Notes: generated by a model from the sequence alone, not told the origin. Shown: positions 29,793-43,636, numbered from the stretch's first letter. The stretch is 64,000 nucleotides of DNA from Zychaea mexicana (GCF_025766255.1 NW_026516674.1:1-64000), one strand, 5' to 3'. Program-made: numbers and translations.

Positions 29793-32274
29793 CTACTTCT
29801 TTTTGTTTGCATTGGCTGCTTTTTTGCTCGTCGTAGGCGTCGTCGCTAATGCTTCCTGTATGGTTTTCATCCAAGCATGAGATTACCACTGATCCACATC
29901 CTGTCGCACACAGCAACAACAACCAGCACACACTTACGATTTGCATAGCTTGAAAATCGGATTGTAAATCATGGTCCTTGAGTCTGAACACGAGCGCCGG
30001 GCGTATATACGGATAGGAGGAATATCTACAAGTTAAGGATGATGACGCTAACAATGAACTGTTATGCAGAGTAGCCCGACTAGTGCGGGTTGGTTTTGTA
30101 GTTGTAAAAAGGATATCAGACAGCTGCTTCCGCTTAATGGATTTGCTATCAACTTGTTCTAAACCGCGTTTCCGCAATGTTCGCTTGAGCATTCTTGCTT
30201 GCGACTCCATCGCCATGTCTACAACAGAGGGTTATTACCAAAAGTCAACAGCAGCAAACCGCCCCAGATCTATTCGATAGTAGCTATGTCGGGCTTACCG
30301 TATGCAAGTTCACAGTTGTCCTTTTCTTCTTTAAGCTTGCGCCGTTTTTCTTCGAGGGTCGCAAACAGCTTTTCGCGCATTTCTTGCTTTTCAGCCTAAA
30401 CATATACCCGCTTGTGTCAGCATGCTGTCCTCTCTAACCCCCTCCTTCCCGCCCTTTTCAACATAGACAATAGAAAAGATACGTTACCATGTACTCTTCC
30501 TCAGCATGGCTTATTTCTTGCTTGAATTGAGTGTCGGTTACTTGCTCTTGGTATTGTTGAAACAAGCGGCCTTCCTTGATCGTCGTTGTCCGTACCCTTT
30601 CTAACTCAGCAACACCTTCGACGTACGATGTATGCGTATCTAGGATTAATTGTGGTTGTTGTTACGTCAACACTCTTTTAGCTACTATGGTATCCCCACA
30701 TTATCAAGCAAATCCCGTGGGGTAAACAAGCTTACGATTATGGACTTGCTTGATTTCTTTTTGAATCGCATTTGATTTGTCCGCATAAATTCTATACCCG
30801 GAAGAATGAAAAAAAAAAAGCATGAGAAAAAAAATCTGCGCAACCGACTCTATGCTGCTGCACATCATCATCCTTTACACACCTCCTCTGCTTCTTCCCA
30901 CACCATCTTTCTTCCCCAACACCTCCACCCACACCTAGCCCTCTAACCATTCATACAGTAGTGCACATTCAAAATATCAAATAAACTTACCGATCCTTAT
31001 TGTCCATGAAATCCAGATTAATCTTGTCTAGGCGTGTGCTGTATTCTTTTCGCTTCTTCTGTTTCCTGCTGTCCGTCGCACCTTCAGTATGTCCTATAAA
31101 GAAGAAGAAAAAGTGAGTTTTCATACTTTTTCAGAAACAGAGAAAAGCATTCTTTTTGCTTACCTTCATACCACGCCTCAGACTCGTCTGCTTCGCTGAG
31201 ATATAGACCGTTATTATTACCATTATTATTATTATTATTCGCGGTTGCTGTCGTTGCCGTCGTTATAGTATGAGTAGTCGTGTTTGCAGCAGCAGCAGCA
31301 GCAGCATTGGAACCAGCGGCATTAGTAGTAGAATAGCGGTGTTGTTCATCAATGACAGTCGTAGTATTAATTGGCTGCTGCTGCAGTGACGACGACGACG
31401 ACGAAGAAGACGAAGACGGTTGTTGCTGTAACGCTTGAGGTCGCGGAGGCAAGGAATGCGGTGGTAGAGGTGGTTGCTGCTGTTGAATGTGATGGTGGAC
31501 ATGGTACGGTTGTGAAGTAGCATGGTGGTGTAGGTGAGGCAGTGGTGGTGGAGGTGGCCGTCTTGGAGAATATACACCTCCAGCTAAACCATTGTTTGAC
31601 CGGTGGTAGTCATGGTGGTCATGACGCTCATACAATTGTTGTTGCTGTTGGTGGTGTTGATGGTACATGTAGTGATCGTCATCCTGAGGAGCAGCAATGG
31701 CAGGGTGGTGGTGGTGTACTGGTGCTGCTGCTGCTGCTGCTGCTGTTGTTGTCGCTGCTGCTGTATGGTGGTGGTGGTGATGGTGGTGGTGAGAATGTGT
31801 TGTGGTATGGTTATGACTATGGCTGTGGTTATGGTGGTGATGCTGGTGTTGGTGCTGGTGAGTTGTTGAGTGTTGGTGCTGGTGCTGGTGTGGATGGTAG
31901 TATGGAGAAGGTGACGGTGACGGTGACGAAGACGACGATGCTACTGTGTTTGTTGCTGCTGTTGCTGTTGTTGTCGCCGCTGTAGCCTGTGTTGCAGACG
32001 GTGGAGGACGATGCTGTTGCTCTGTACTGGAAGGAGGGAGAGGAGGAGGCTGTGTTGTTGCAGGCGAATGGGCAAATGGCTGCTTTTGTTGCAATGAGGT
32101 TCGCTGTAAAGCAGGGGCAACGGTAGGTGACGAAGAGTCGCCATTGGCGGTGGCTGGCTTGGAAGTGGGTGGTGCGGCAGTAGAAGCAAGATCGGCCGCT
32201 GTTGCTGGTCGTCCTGTCGTAGTCGTAGCAAACATGAAAGGCTTGTCCGCTTCTAGCATGGAGGCAATGGGCAT
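29793..32274 (-). CDS. Sds3/BRMS1-domain protein with long His/Gln/Pro-rich N-terminus
   Basis: The first exon (32274 to about 31160) encodes ~370 low-complexity residues: histidine-rich runs, poly-Ala, poly-Ser, poly-Gln, and ends LYLSEADESEAWYEG. Later exons give a coiled-coil domain typical of the Sds3 family: KEYSTRLDKINLDFMDNKD, SYVEGVAELERVRTTTIKEG, LFQQYQEQVTDTQFKQEI, AEEEYMAEKQEMREKL, EEKRRKLKEEKDN. The C-terminal exons are basic, include RMLKRTLRKRG, and end NANKKK at 29793. Sds3 proteins are scaffold subunits of the Sin3-Rpd3 histone deacetylase complex. The histidine stretches are unusual, and the length of the first exon may vary by repeat slippage. Confidence 0.8.
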
Positions 32275-34745
32275 AGCTCTACAACAAACGTTTTCACAAA
32301 CCGAAGCGGAGCGGGAGGCTAGTTAATGGCGAGCCTAGAGCTTCAAGCCCGCCCTTTCCTCATAAGCCACCAAGAATAAATGCAACCTGATTGCAGAGTA
32401 GCAGTTTATGCAGAGTAGTCTCATTCTTCTCGGATTATATAGTGGCCATTGCACCGTTTTAACTTGCTTTTTTGCTCTTCTCTCTTTTTATTGGCTCGAA
32501 GAATTGGAATTGTCTTGCTCAACACCTCACTGAAGACCATTACCCTCAAGATTAAGATCTGTACATGTGGTCATATACTGCATCAGGAACGCTAAACGTC
32601 GTTAGATAAATACTTGTTAGACGGGCTTAAGGCGATGGAAAAGCCTGGCTGATACACTTTGCTTACCTTCGTGCTTATTATAACTAGTCTTCACTTTTTT
32701 TTGTACATAAAAGTTGATAATAGCCAACGAGAAAGGGACATATTAGCTTTTTACGATGATGAAGTATCACGGTCGCACGTCTGTAGTCATGAGATTATTT
32801 AACGTTATTTTCCCTTGCACTGTGTAGTACTCACTGTGTATGCTGATAATTGTAGAATATCTAGAAAAACTGCAGCTTCAAAAAGGAAGACTACGCACGA
32901 ATCCATCATTGAAGTATGAACCCAAGTACAATCCAACTTGATTATGGTGCTACAAATCAGCCAGATATACAAAGTAGATCACAGATCTATGTATACCAGC
33001 TGGTAAGCGGTAACTTTAAAAAACATCAACAGCCACATATATAAGGCTGGGCGTCATGATGTCAAGGAAGCGAATAACGTCGTAGCAAATCTGTGTCGGT
33101 CCGAGCTACAAAAATCTACACGCTATTTAATCAACGGCTTGAAAATTGATCTTGCTCATGTTGCTATTTTGTGAGTTTATCCTAAGCTTTGGTTTATGTG
33201 TGCTTGATGCTCTGATGTCTATATTTTCCAAACTCCCGCAAGGTCCGCACGGAAGGATGATGCATATCGAGATAGGGAGGATTATTGGTTTGTGATTTCT
33301 GAGGAGAAAAACATATTATAATCGCGTAACAATACCTGTACATCCTTCAGATGATGACAAGGAACTGCAAAGTTAACCTGGGGCCTTACAAAAATATGTA
33401 GTAGCTACATCTCTTTTGTGTGTGGCAATGGATTGTCCCCTGCTATTAATACACATACTATGACATATTGATTCAAGATTGTAGTTTATAGCAATATACG
33501 GCGGCACAGCTCTTCTGCTAAATGACCCATGTTATTGATTTGATGTCTACTTTATACTGTGTTCATCCACAAGCAAAGCCAAGTGTAACATACGTCGACT
33601 GCTGGACTGATTTGCTCCTCATCGTACACATGTTTTATTTAAACTATGGCGATAAGGGACTCTACGAGATAGCCATGGTGTCCTGGTTTCTTGCTTTGTG
33701 CTTTAAATTCGAAAGGAATGCTTGTGGCGCTTCAAAAGTAGATGAGAAGCAAGGAGACGCGATGGTGGGGATGAAATTTATGTTTTCTTATGCACACTGC
33801 TCCCATAACAGCTGATCCAGACTTGAAAATGTGGAACATTTGACAGTTTGGCTGCAAAGATATACTGTAACAATGAGCAGAAGCTCATCAGGTCGTGCTA
33901 GCTTTGTTTGTAGTTTGAATGGGTGATGACGATTGTAGCCTCCACACGATGCTTTGAGGAAGAAACTGTGGTAGTGATCAATCACATAAGAGAGCCTCTT
34001 TTTCATTGCATCATATGCACTTACAGCATTTTTTCTCTTTTTTCCTTTGGATCTTCCTGACTCGATAGCCAAGAGCTGGTACGCTGCAATCTTCATCTCC
34101 TCTATTAGTCAAGAATGTGCTGTGTTCTTAAATAAAGAAGGGACATCTAAATTGAAGGTGTTTCCTTGTAGACTGGTCCCAACTTTCAAGATCTAGCGTA
34201 GGTCCTTTGCGGTTATGTACGCGCCGCGGCGGTCCGCAGGTATATAACCACGACACTCTTCTTTATCGTCATTTCTAACGCTGTCGAGCAAGAAGAATAG
34301 ACACTGGCTAACATCCATCCCTCTTTTTACATATGGGCAGCGTCACCGCAAACGTCCATGCGTTGAATATATTATATATTTTTTTCATCGCTTCTTTAGA
34401 TTCTTTCCTCGGGCAAAATGTGGTATACAGAGCAGTTCATTTTTATCAAATAGCACAGTACAAATAGCTTATCCACTAATATCCTCAAACCCTTTTAATC
34501 TTCATCAGACTAACAGAAAGAAGACGTTGTACACCTTGGTGATAAGTCATAGTTATACCTCAAATAATTTCTCAGGGTGTGAGTTTTTTTAGCGTGCGTA
34601 TCATAATGTAGCAAACCCAACACATATTGTTGTAAGCTATGAAAATGATGAGAAAAGTAGACGCGTATGTGTTGTTAACGGAAATTTCTTATACTTGTCT
34701 GGGTAAAGGGGATGGTGGAATAAGGGAGAAAGGTCTATTTTTCGC
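32275..34745. other. Intergenic, no supported gene
   Basis: 2.5 kb with two weak ORFs, 33522-33815 (+, 97 residues) and 33788-34096 (-, 102 residues). The minus-strand one (AIESGRSKGKKRKNAVSAYDAMKKRL) looks like a fragment of a repeated fungal family, but I cannot name it. No intron pattern or conserved motif supports a functional gene. Confidence 0.4.
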
Positions 34746-37140
34746 TCAAGATGACATGGCAAAGTATTTCTGCGTGGCAGATAATGCATAGTAGCGCACT
34801 TCTTGATCTTCATGCGTCATCAGTTCCATCACACGCTGCTTTGCGCCCAGATCATGGAGGTACTTTTTACCATCGGCGCCTGCGTATTTGGCATACTGGC
34901 CCACGTCATGGCAGGCGATGGCAAGGATCTCGGTCTTGTTCGAGCTCAACAGACGAGCGAGCATTCTACAAAGATGAGCGTTAATGGTGTTGCTGTCAAA
35001 AAGAGGTTCGGGGCAGCGTGTGTGTGTGTGAAAGTGAATTCGTTTTTTTACTTTAGTAATTGGTGATCATTTTCGTTTAACCGAACGGCATTTTTTTGCC
35101 AGAAATTTTCGGATTGATGCGGTGGCGACCATTCCAGCTTCCCAGTTTCCAGTTCCGAGGCATACACTTCAAACGTCCTAAAAGCATCCTCCCCACCCAC
35201 ACACATTAGCCTTCCACTTCACCTCATAAGACACACACACCCATCCCGGTCAGTAATACTTTACGTGAGACTTTGAAAGTTGTTTTGCAACTCGGTCTGG
35301 ATCAAGTCAATGTCATTGACAACTTCTTGATCCGACCATTTTCTTGTGTGCAAGTGCTCAGTAAACGGCAACAGTTTGGCTACCAGCATGGCAGACAAGT
35401 TGGCCTTGGGTGCTTTCTCCACAAGGTTCTGTGTTATCAACCCCACTCGCATCAATTAATAAGCTCATATTAGATTTCCTTTTTCCCTTCAAGATTGTAC
35501 CTTGAACGTGGCCACGACCACACGAATGATCTTTTCCTTGACAGCCGACTTTGCTATTTCGACCAGCATAGGGATCACATCGTATTTTCTATACAGCGTC
35601 ATACATGGTCAAGTCACCTGATGTTATTACAGCAACAGAAAATTCACTGCCCTTTGATTTATTAGGCTAGTTTCTTACCTGTTCAAGTTTGCGGCAATTT
35701 CTTCGTCAAATGTCAATAGCCATAAAGCAAAAACAGCTTCATACGTCACTTGTGGATTTGAATTGCCTTTCTTCAATACATTGATAAACCTATTTACATG
35801 AAGAAAAGAGTAAGAGATAAGTTTCATTCTTCGCCAGCCTCCTCAATCGAGTTTCTATACATCTCTTATTTCTAATGCCACTTTTAAAAACTTACGAATC
35901 CATGGCGTGGAGTGTATTCCAGAAAGATTTTCGGTAGGCGGGTATATGGAACAAGGCATCAAGAATTTGGATATTCAGCTCGATAAGACTGGGATTACGA
36001 CTTTGCAGCTGGAACGTCATCCACCGGAAAAAGTCATCAATGTCGATGTCTCGGTTCTTGGTCGAGCTATGTAACATGATATGTAGTCCAAAGGTGGATA
36101 CAGAAGAAGTTTTAGTACATAGCTGAAATGTATGTATATGAGTGATATGTTTCTTTTTTACCAGACAAGAAGCGCCAAAATTTTGCTGGATTGGATACCA
36201 ACGAATTCATCATTGATTCGCAAGGCCCTATGTTGTGGATTGAATCAAACAAAACCACGTCAGACCAAGTGCACATTGTCTATTCAGCTTCGATGGGAGA
36301 CAATGCTAGAAAAGTCACTTTGTAAGGCTGCTCCACCCCTGGCATGGTTTCTTTCTCTATATCCTCAGTCCCCTTTGGTTTTTAAAGTTTCTTTCTCCTT
36401 ACTTGTGAAACGGCGCAAAAGGATAGCCAGGGCGGCCTTCTGACGCTTGATGAAACAACTTAATCCTTTCATCGTGTTCTATTATTTAAATACATTGATA
36501 GTTGTAAAAGTAAATAAAGCGCTCGTATAAGCATATAGTAGGTATTACTAACAAAGTAGGAAAATACTGTATACCATCAATCATGTCTTGGATCATGACC
36601 AAGACTTTTTGAACTGCATCCACGCGAGCCAATTTATGCATCAGATCCAGGTACATGCCTGCGTAATAGAGTCCGTGCTTATGATTACAATATACTCATG
36701 TAAGTCTTACTTTTGATACAAGACCTTTTACGTATAAAACATACCTCGGACATGACGTGTGTGACTTCCTCTGGTGACTTATTATCGACATGCTCAATCA
36801 TTGCCACTTCGTCTGCTGTTATTAAGCCAGCACGTTCATATCCCTGTTTTGAAGTAATAGTTACCATGTCAACAATCACCCTCTGGGTCAAGTACACGTA
36901 CTGCATTGCTAATTTAAAAGTCATTCACTCTCTTTTTACCTGCCAAGGAATGGGTTCGTTACGAATCTTGTCAGCCAATTCGTCAAGGTATGGATGGGCA
37001 ATGATTGTCAGTGTGACATCCTCGATGAGGCTGCTTGTCGCGGTATCGGTTGCGGGAGTTGCCGTGTCAGTGGTAATGACATTGTTATTGTTGGAATCAG
37101 GTACAGTTGTGTCGACGAGGGGTGCTTCTGCAGAGAGCAT
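34746..37140 (-). CDS. VMA13: V-type proton ATPase subunit H
   Basis: A multi-exon gene from ATG 37140 (MLSAEAPLVDTT...) to the stop at 34746. HEAT/armadillo-type repeats with family landmarks: GYERAGLITADEVAMIE, YAGMYLDLMHKL, IDIDDFFRWMTFQLQSRNP, NPQVTYEAVFALWLLTFDEEIA, EKIIRVVVATFK, WSDQEVVNDIDLIQTEL, KLEWSPPHQSENFW, and the C-terminal signature ACHDVGQYAKYAGADGKKYLHDLGAKQ. Subunit H couples the peripheral V1 and membrane V0 sectors and is needed for proton pumping in vacuoles and endosomes. About ten short introns; exon 1 ends at 36940 with CAG before GTAAAA. No lesion seen. Confidence 0.95.
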
Positions 37141-38089
37141 TGTTGCTGTTCGTTTTAAAAAGCTTTTGAGAAGAAACGATAGAAATCGAGAAGGGAAGAA
37201 AAAACAAGGAGAGGGTCTGGTGTATCAGGAAACGCGCCATCGGCTTAATATGTACCGCATGCAGTGAGAAAGAGGGATCCTGAAACGCCCCAGGTGAGCG
37301 TGAAAATGCAGTTTTGTCCGGACAGCACATACATCGTTGTTATAAGATATATTACCACACTAATAAGCTGTAGTTGCCATAGGGTTTCCGGGGCTACTGC
37401 ATTTGTATCCTAATACGTGATGATTCTAAATTCGCTAGCTTTTCTACTTGGCGATCATTACAAAGAGGTTGTCCTATATCCAGTGTGATCGTGTGTAACA
37501 ACGAGACAAAGGGACACCATTCCGACAATATGCACGCATAAAATTAGCTAATAGCATACCTATTGCGCTTCGCTATTATTATCACCCGCTGGGTCCACAT
37601 CCGCTGGGTTTACTGGCTCTATAGAAAATGCAGAACTAAGGATAAAGTACTGTACGTAGCTGCCCATAACTTTTATGTCACTTGTAACCGGTATAACGTA
37701 TCTTCAGTTTTTTGAGGGAAATGCTCGAATGTATAATAATTGCGATAAAAAGGCTCGGGGAATGAACGACGTATTTGTTCTGTTGGTCGTCTTCCCGGTT
37801 TGGATAGAAAGCTACTAAGCAATATAAGAGCTATGCTCTTTAGTTTCTTATTACAATGATTAATCGTTACGGATACATCCTTTTTCATATAATCTGCTCG
37901 GTGTTCTGATACTTCTTCTGCCAATAAAGCGGTCTGTAAAGTTAGTAAAATTAGCACAAAGCAAACGAATGTCATCAGAAGAATAAAGGAATACTACTTG
38001 TGGTAGTAATAATAGTAAGACGTTTTCCTTTTATTATACTTAAGTATGCCATGTAGACTCAAGACCAATTAAGTACAGAGATTCCGCAG
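37141..38089. other. Intergenic with a possible short secreted-protein ORF
   Basis: The minus-strand ORF 37673-37975 (100 residues) starts with a hydrophobic signal-like stretch (MTFVCFVLILLTLQTALLA) followed by a lysine-rich and GRRPTEQIRRSF segment. There is no recognisable domain and no neighbouring exon, and it may be a family fragment. The rest of the interval shows nothing. Confidence 0.35.
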
Positions 38090-39190
38090 GAGGACAAGTC
38101 GACTACCTGCCTTACTCAGCGATAAAAGTGAAACTCTTGGAGAGAAGCAAGCCGACATTGGAAGATCGTTCCGTCGACGGAACATGATGAAGGAAGCAGG
38201 GGTCCCTGAGCTGTATCAAGAGCTTCAGGCTGCAAGAGTCTCAATCCTCCATGTCGAATCAGGGCTTGCGCAAGTCTACAGGCAATTTTTCAAACGCAAG
38301 GTTGCAATTGTACGTCGTAAATGCGTTGTATCTGCAAGGACTGGCCAAGAAAAATACCTTTGATGAAAAGATTGAGGTGTGGTCAACTTGACATGTCCTA
38401 TGCGATGCACATGGCATCTACGAATATATTTTTTCAAGTCAACTATCCCAAAAGACTATCCTCGAATCTCTACAGAGCAATACTCCATTGGGTGTTGGTG
38501 GTGTCGATCCAGGCCATATTGTCGCTGCTACAACTGTATTGACGACTCACACTTACATCTTTGATGCGAGTCAGCAATACACAGATGGATTAATTGCACC
38601 GCTCCACCACCTCCTTCATCACCTCCACCGTCACCAGCACAATTGCCACCGTCATCATCATCATTAGCAGCAGCAACAGCAGCAACGCAAGAGCAAGACA
38701 GCGAACAAACATACAACAGCACCTCCTTACTTAAACCACAAACACACACTTGGTATGCTAATTTAAGCGCCCTGCAATATTTGCAACAAAACTCCTAAAA
38801 CGACGCGAGATATTTCAAAGAAAAGCCATCGACGATGCCGATAGACAGTGCAAGGAAGATCGCACACGTAAACTGCCTTATATAGTATATCACAGTAAAT
38901 TGGTTCGGCATGGCGCCTACCTGGAATCAAATCCACATTATATTTCTTTGCTTCGTGGCGGATCGGATCAAAGAAGCACCAACAAAAGGCATGCAAAAAT
39001 TTAAAGCAACGCGCCGAGAAAACAGCCAACTGTGCAATATTGGCCAGTTTCGGTCCAGCGAGACGTGCCCGCACTGCCACAAGCCATGCAACGTCCTCAT
39101 ACAGCACCCCTATTCTCCCCACGCTCTTCTCCCTCTTTTCAGCCATTCAAGGCGTATGATAACACCAGTCCTGATGCTCAGCTATATCCG
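38090..39190 (+). pseudogene. Relic of a TnpB/Fanzor-like RuvC nuclease
   Basis: Plus-strand frames, interrupted by several stops, contain GVGGVDPGHIVAATTV (38488-38536), which looks like the first RuvC aspartate motif. About 500 bp later comes KFKATRRENSQLCNIGQFRSSETCPHCHKPC (39000-39085), the layout of the C-terminal zinc-ribbon region of TnpB-type proteins. A poly-His/CAC stretch lies between. No full-length frame exists. The assignment rests on motif order only. Confidence 0.4.
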
Positions 39191-39745
39191 CGTATAGCTG
39201 GATAAAAAGAGTAAACGTCTGTCTCTTTTTGTGTTAAATGCGACCCTTTGTTATCACTATATATCGCGAGCATTGAGAAACAACGACCACCCTAACTATT
39301 GCCACGGTGGACTTCTTTTATCAAGTTTTTCTGGTATCTTGTAGAAAACGCTGAGAGTTTCAAAGTCGCTTTTTTGGCCCTTTTGACAGCTTGAAAGCTT
39401 AACACATGTGTTATATTACTCGATTTAAACATCCTTTAAAAAAGTTTATATATATAGTAAGCGCAAGCTTTACTGTGTTTCCATGTGAAGTCCGGTTTAC
39501 TATGGATTGTTTTAATTACAAGGTGCCAGCCAAGAACAAGAAAAACAAGTGGGTACATGTGAGAAGGTAAAGGAATTAACGGTAGTATGTTGTACTATAA
39601 TAGGAGGTATCAAGTGACAAATGAATACATGTCATCTATGCAGTGGTTCTTTTTGTCGATTACGGGAAATCTCTCCGCAGAGTAACTAAGAAATATTAAA
39701 TAAAGAGATAAGTATCTCGTCTAGCAATAAAAAGTGACCAAGGTT
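39191..39745. other. Intergenic, nothing recognised
   Basis: 555 bp between the RuvC relic and the 3' end of the kinase gene. No ORF, repeat or RNA structure stands out. Confidence 0.6.
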
Positions 39746-41861
39746 CTATTTAAATGTACCTGAGCTAAATTCCGCAAAAGGATCCTGATAATCAAGGGTT
39801 TTTTCATCATCATCATCTGTTGCCGGTGGTGATGGTGGTTGTTGCTGCTCCTGTTGTAACTGCTGTTGCCGTGCAAGATCGAAACTGACGCTTTCCTTCA
39901 TATGTTTAAAGTGAACGGCATCAATAGCATTTGATTTGGCAGGAATGATGGGTGGTTTCATGTTGCGTAGTAAGGCAAAATTGATCGATTTGAAGAATGC
40001 GTGGGATTTGACTTCGCTTGCACCTGCACGAGCACCTAGCCGCTTGGTCTCATCCTTGTGTAATAATTTACGTATGATTGTTTTGCATTGGCTGGATACG
40101 CCAGGTCCGGTATAGTATGGATTGCTACTGAAATCTGGGAATTCGAGAACTTTGTGTAAGATCAAATCGAATGTATCGTTTCGCGTGCATCCCTTGAATG
40201 GTGTGAAGCCAAACTGTATAAGAATAGAATAAGTTAGAATATAATGGCCATGTGTGGAGCAATTACTGTTCGTTGCTAACTTACCAGCATTTCATACAAA
40301 AAGATGCCCAATGCCCACCAATCCACACTGCTCGAATGGCCGTTCCCCTCAATCACTTCTGGGGCCAGATACTCTAATTGGATCAATAAGATAATCAGTA
40401 TACTCTTCTTCACCCCTAATTATCCCCTCCTCCTTTTTATTATCGTACCTTCTGTACCAACGAATGAATTGGTTCGCAAATTTGCACAAGATTTTGTATC
40501 CAACATTGGTCGTTGCTAACCAGAAAATATAACGCATGAATATTACATATCATATAAAACGTATATAGTGTAACTTAATATAATTACCCAGAACGGAAGG
40601 GATGATTGAATGATGGAAGGTCGCCCTGCTGCCGGTGACTGTACAGACAGATCGAAATCAGATAACATTAAATGTCCTGATTCGTGTAATAGAATGTCTA
40701 AATAATATAACATGCATAAATTTTACTTTTTCTTACATGTTATGCATTTGATGACTTACTTTCTGGTTTCAGATCACGGAAAACAATTCCCATTAAATGA
40801 AGGTATTCCAACGCCGCCACGACTTCAGCGGCGTAGAACTTTGCATCATTCTCCACCAGCACCCTTCCAGGTCGTCGTTGTAATGCTATCCACACAACAT
40901 TGGAGAAATTAGTATAGTTTTTGTTTCAAGCTTGGCAGCAACCAGCACATCAACAGACTATATGCTTTACCTCGAAAGAACTCGCCGCCGACACAGAACT
41001 CCATACAGAAATACAGGTAGTGATTGCTCTGAAAAGAATGGTACAACGGAACAATAAATGGATGGTTGGCAGTGGCAAGAATGGCTTGTTCTGCATATGC
41101 ACGTTTGATCTTATTTCGCTTGACCATCTCCTTTTTGGATAGTACTAAAAAAAGAACATCATATATATATATATAAGCTATTGTGCACCTCCGACAATGA
41201 TCGTACAAAAGTAGAAAAGGATAGAATAACTGGCTCATAAGAAAAGATCTCGATCCTTTCCGCCGGGAATCATACAGCCCTGGTGTAAGCTGAGGCAAAA
41301 CCAGAGATATAAGTTGCTAACGCATCTCCATAACAACCACATAGCCACGGTAAACCATAGCGACCAGAATTAGATATGTATGAATTCATTACCTTTAAGC
41401 GCAAAAAGTTTGCCATTCTCGATATGTTTGACGAGATAAACCTTGCCTACATCGCCTTTACCGAGAAGCTTGATCTTTGTGAAACTGGCAGGAGATACTT
41501 GGGCAGTAATGATATTGCTACTGCTGCTGCTGCTACTGCTACTCGAACGACCACTCGTTGTCGAGGTCAGGCTGGAACAGGAACGTACAGGGTTCGCTAC
41601 TGCTGCTAGTGTTCCTGCTGTTCCTGTCTTTGTTGTTGGTAGAGGAGTTGAATGCGTGGTTTTGAGGGTATCGGTCGAAGCGGCTTTACGCAATTGGGGA
41701 GTTGGCGATGAAAGGAGCATTTGGGCAGAGCAAGATGTATTGAGCAGTGAGCGATTGCTGAGAGGGACTTTTGACGGAGACAAGTGACGATGACGATGAC
41801 GATGACTCCGCTGCTGATAGCTAGGAGCTGGTGTTAAGGGGAGTGAAGAAGGAGTGGTCAT
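39746..41861 (-). CDS. AGC protein kinase, NRC-2/Fpk1 type
   Basis: Start at 41861 with a ~125-residue serine-rich N-terminus. The kinase domain follows: glycine loop [25 protein letters not shown] (ATP lysine), [32 protein letters not shown] catalytic loop, and DFD instead of DFG (LMLSDFDLS). [26 protein letters not shown] lies in the activation and P+1 region. The C-terminal lobe ends in an AGC tail and a glutamine-rich stretch. The DFD motif and the sequence [21 protein letters not shown] are characteristic of fungal NRC-2/Kin82/Fpk1 kinases, which activate phospholipid flippases and control polarised growth. At least five introns. Stop at 39746. Confidence 0.92.
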
Positions 41862-42202
41862 GTTTCTGATTCAGTAAAAAAAAAAATACAGAAATAACAA
41901 TGGAAAGAAAAGAGAAAGATAGAACGGTGTGTACTTGGTAACTATATTACTGTTTTAGTCGCTTGGTTATTTGGTTATGCCAAAAGGGTAGTGTAAAGGG
42001 CTCTGTCCTTGGATCCATTGTTTCACAAAGGAACAAAGTAACAGTGTGTAGTACATGGGAAATATATTATGATGGCTGCAACTGATTTCTGTTGCAGTAG
42101 TATTATTCTCTGGTCGGGGCCGACCTTTGGGCAAATAAGAAATCAGGGATCGACCAGGCCAGCCCAAGGATTTGATAGCGCATACCCCGACTAGATGGAT
42201 CC

Positions 42203-42877
42203 TTATTCGTCGTTATCGTCAAAAGAAAGTTTTACAGTGGCGGCGGCTTTCTTGGCCTTCTTTTTCTTTGATTTCTTGTCGCTTGACTCTTTCTTCTCTG
42301 TGCCTTTTTCTGTACTGGCACCTGCATCATCACCCTTATCACCATCAGCAGGGGCTTTGCGCTTCTTCTTTTTAGCACGAAATAAGATTCGTCCGCTTTC
42401 ATCTACGGCAGGCCGATCGTCGTCTTTGCCGTCGTCGTCCTCTTCCTCGCCCTTCTTTTCGTCGTCATCATCGTCATTCTGTGCGGATTGATGGATCTCT
42501 GTGTTTTTTTTATATATTGGGTGTAGAGAAATGAGTATGGTGCATCATATTTTTGAAGAAAGAGTCGATTACGTCTTAATGACGATATTTAAATTTAATA
42601 AAAACGCGTATTATTGTTATTGTACTACATGTTACAATAACTCTACACGCGCACAAACAGCAATACCTTTCCCATGCTTGTCTAGCGTCACCACTTGCGC
42701 GCCGTCAAGTTCATTATAGTCGTCGTCATCTTGTCCATCGTCATAATTTTCAAATTTTCGCATCTTTTGCTCTTCCTCTTCCCGATTCCGTTTCAATCGG
42801 GACAGGAAAGGTGCTTCCTTGTGTACATATGACAGTCCACTCGAAACTTGGTGAGGTGTTAACTGCTTGGGAGGCAT
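42203..42877 (-). CDS. DUF4604 (KIAA1143-like) nuclear protein
   Basis: Two exons. The first (from ATG 42877) has the family signature LSYVHKEAPFLSRLKRNREEEE, then a second short block NELDGAQVVTLDKHGKG. After an intron, an acidic region and DESGRILFRAKKKKRK lead to the conserved C-terminal LSFDDNDE. This order matches the small DUF4604 family present from fungi to humans (KIAA1143). Function unknown; the basic clusters suggest nuclear location. Confidence 0.85.
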
Positions 42878-43342
42878 ATATAGGGGTGATTATACTTGGC
42901 AAGTAATAAAGGCAAATGCGCTTGTCACGCTGGCCTCCCCCACTCCACGCACACACACACACACAAATTTTAACAGCCAATCAAATCTGTGGGATCGCTG
43001 AATACCCTGAATATTTTATTTTCCATTGACATGTTTCGACCAATGGCGGTTGAATTATGCTACGGGGAGACAAGAAGCACTTTTTTGCCACCAAAGGTCC
43101 TCAATGAAGAAGAAGAAGAATATGCCATGGGTGACAATGATAGTACCATTAAACATCGACAACAAAGAAAATAGAAAGGCCATTATGTTTATATTTGCAC
43201 GTTAATCATATAACAAAAGGGTTTCTTCTTCCTCTCCAATTCATTCCTTTTCTACCTTCTTTGTCAAAGCTCACTTCTTGGATAGAAGCGATCCTCACAA
43301 TTTACGCCGCACATTGATCATTACACGCGTCTCCTGGAAACC

Positions 43343-43373
<31 letters not shown>

Positions 43374-43636
43374 GCGGCAACGACGTACACCTTACCAACC
43401 TAGCATACAGCAGCTATTGCCAACTTTATGAACACGTAAATTGATCAGCGAGAACCTCAAAGAGAGGAGCAATTGCATGTTGCTTCTTTCGATAATATAA
43501 AAAGAGAACATCCTTGAGTTGTCATTTCTTCTCTAACTCTTCCTTTACAAAACTATTTTACTTCTTCTTTACATATACCCTTTTTTTCATTTAATTTAAT
43601 AGCCCAGATTTACGTAATCCTTCACCACCAAGCAAT
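42878..43636. other. Intergenic with CA and CAA microsatellites
   Basis: Contains an AC run at 42950-42965 and an AAC trinucleotide run at 43341-43372. The small plus-strand ORF at 42989-43174 has no support. The last 100 bp are a pyrimidine-rich leader before the ATG at 43637, as expected of a fungal promoter. Confidence 0.6.

Noticed and set aside
31542..32326. Plus-strand valine/leucine/cysteine-rich ORFs over the Sds3 gene
   Set aside because: They are antisense shadows of the histidine/glutamine/alanine codon repeats on the minus strand.
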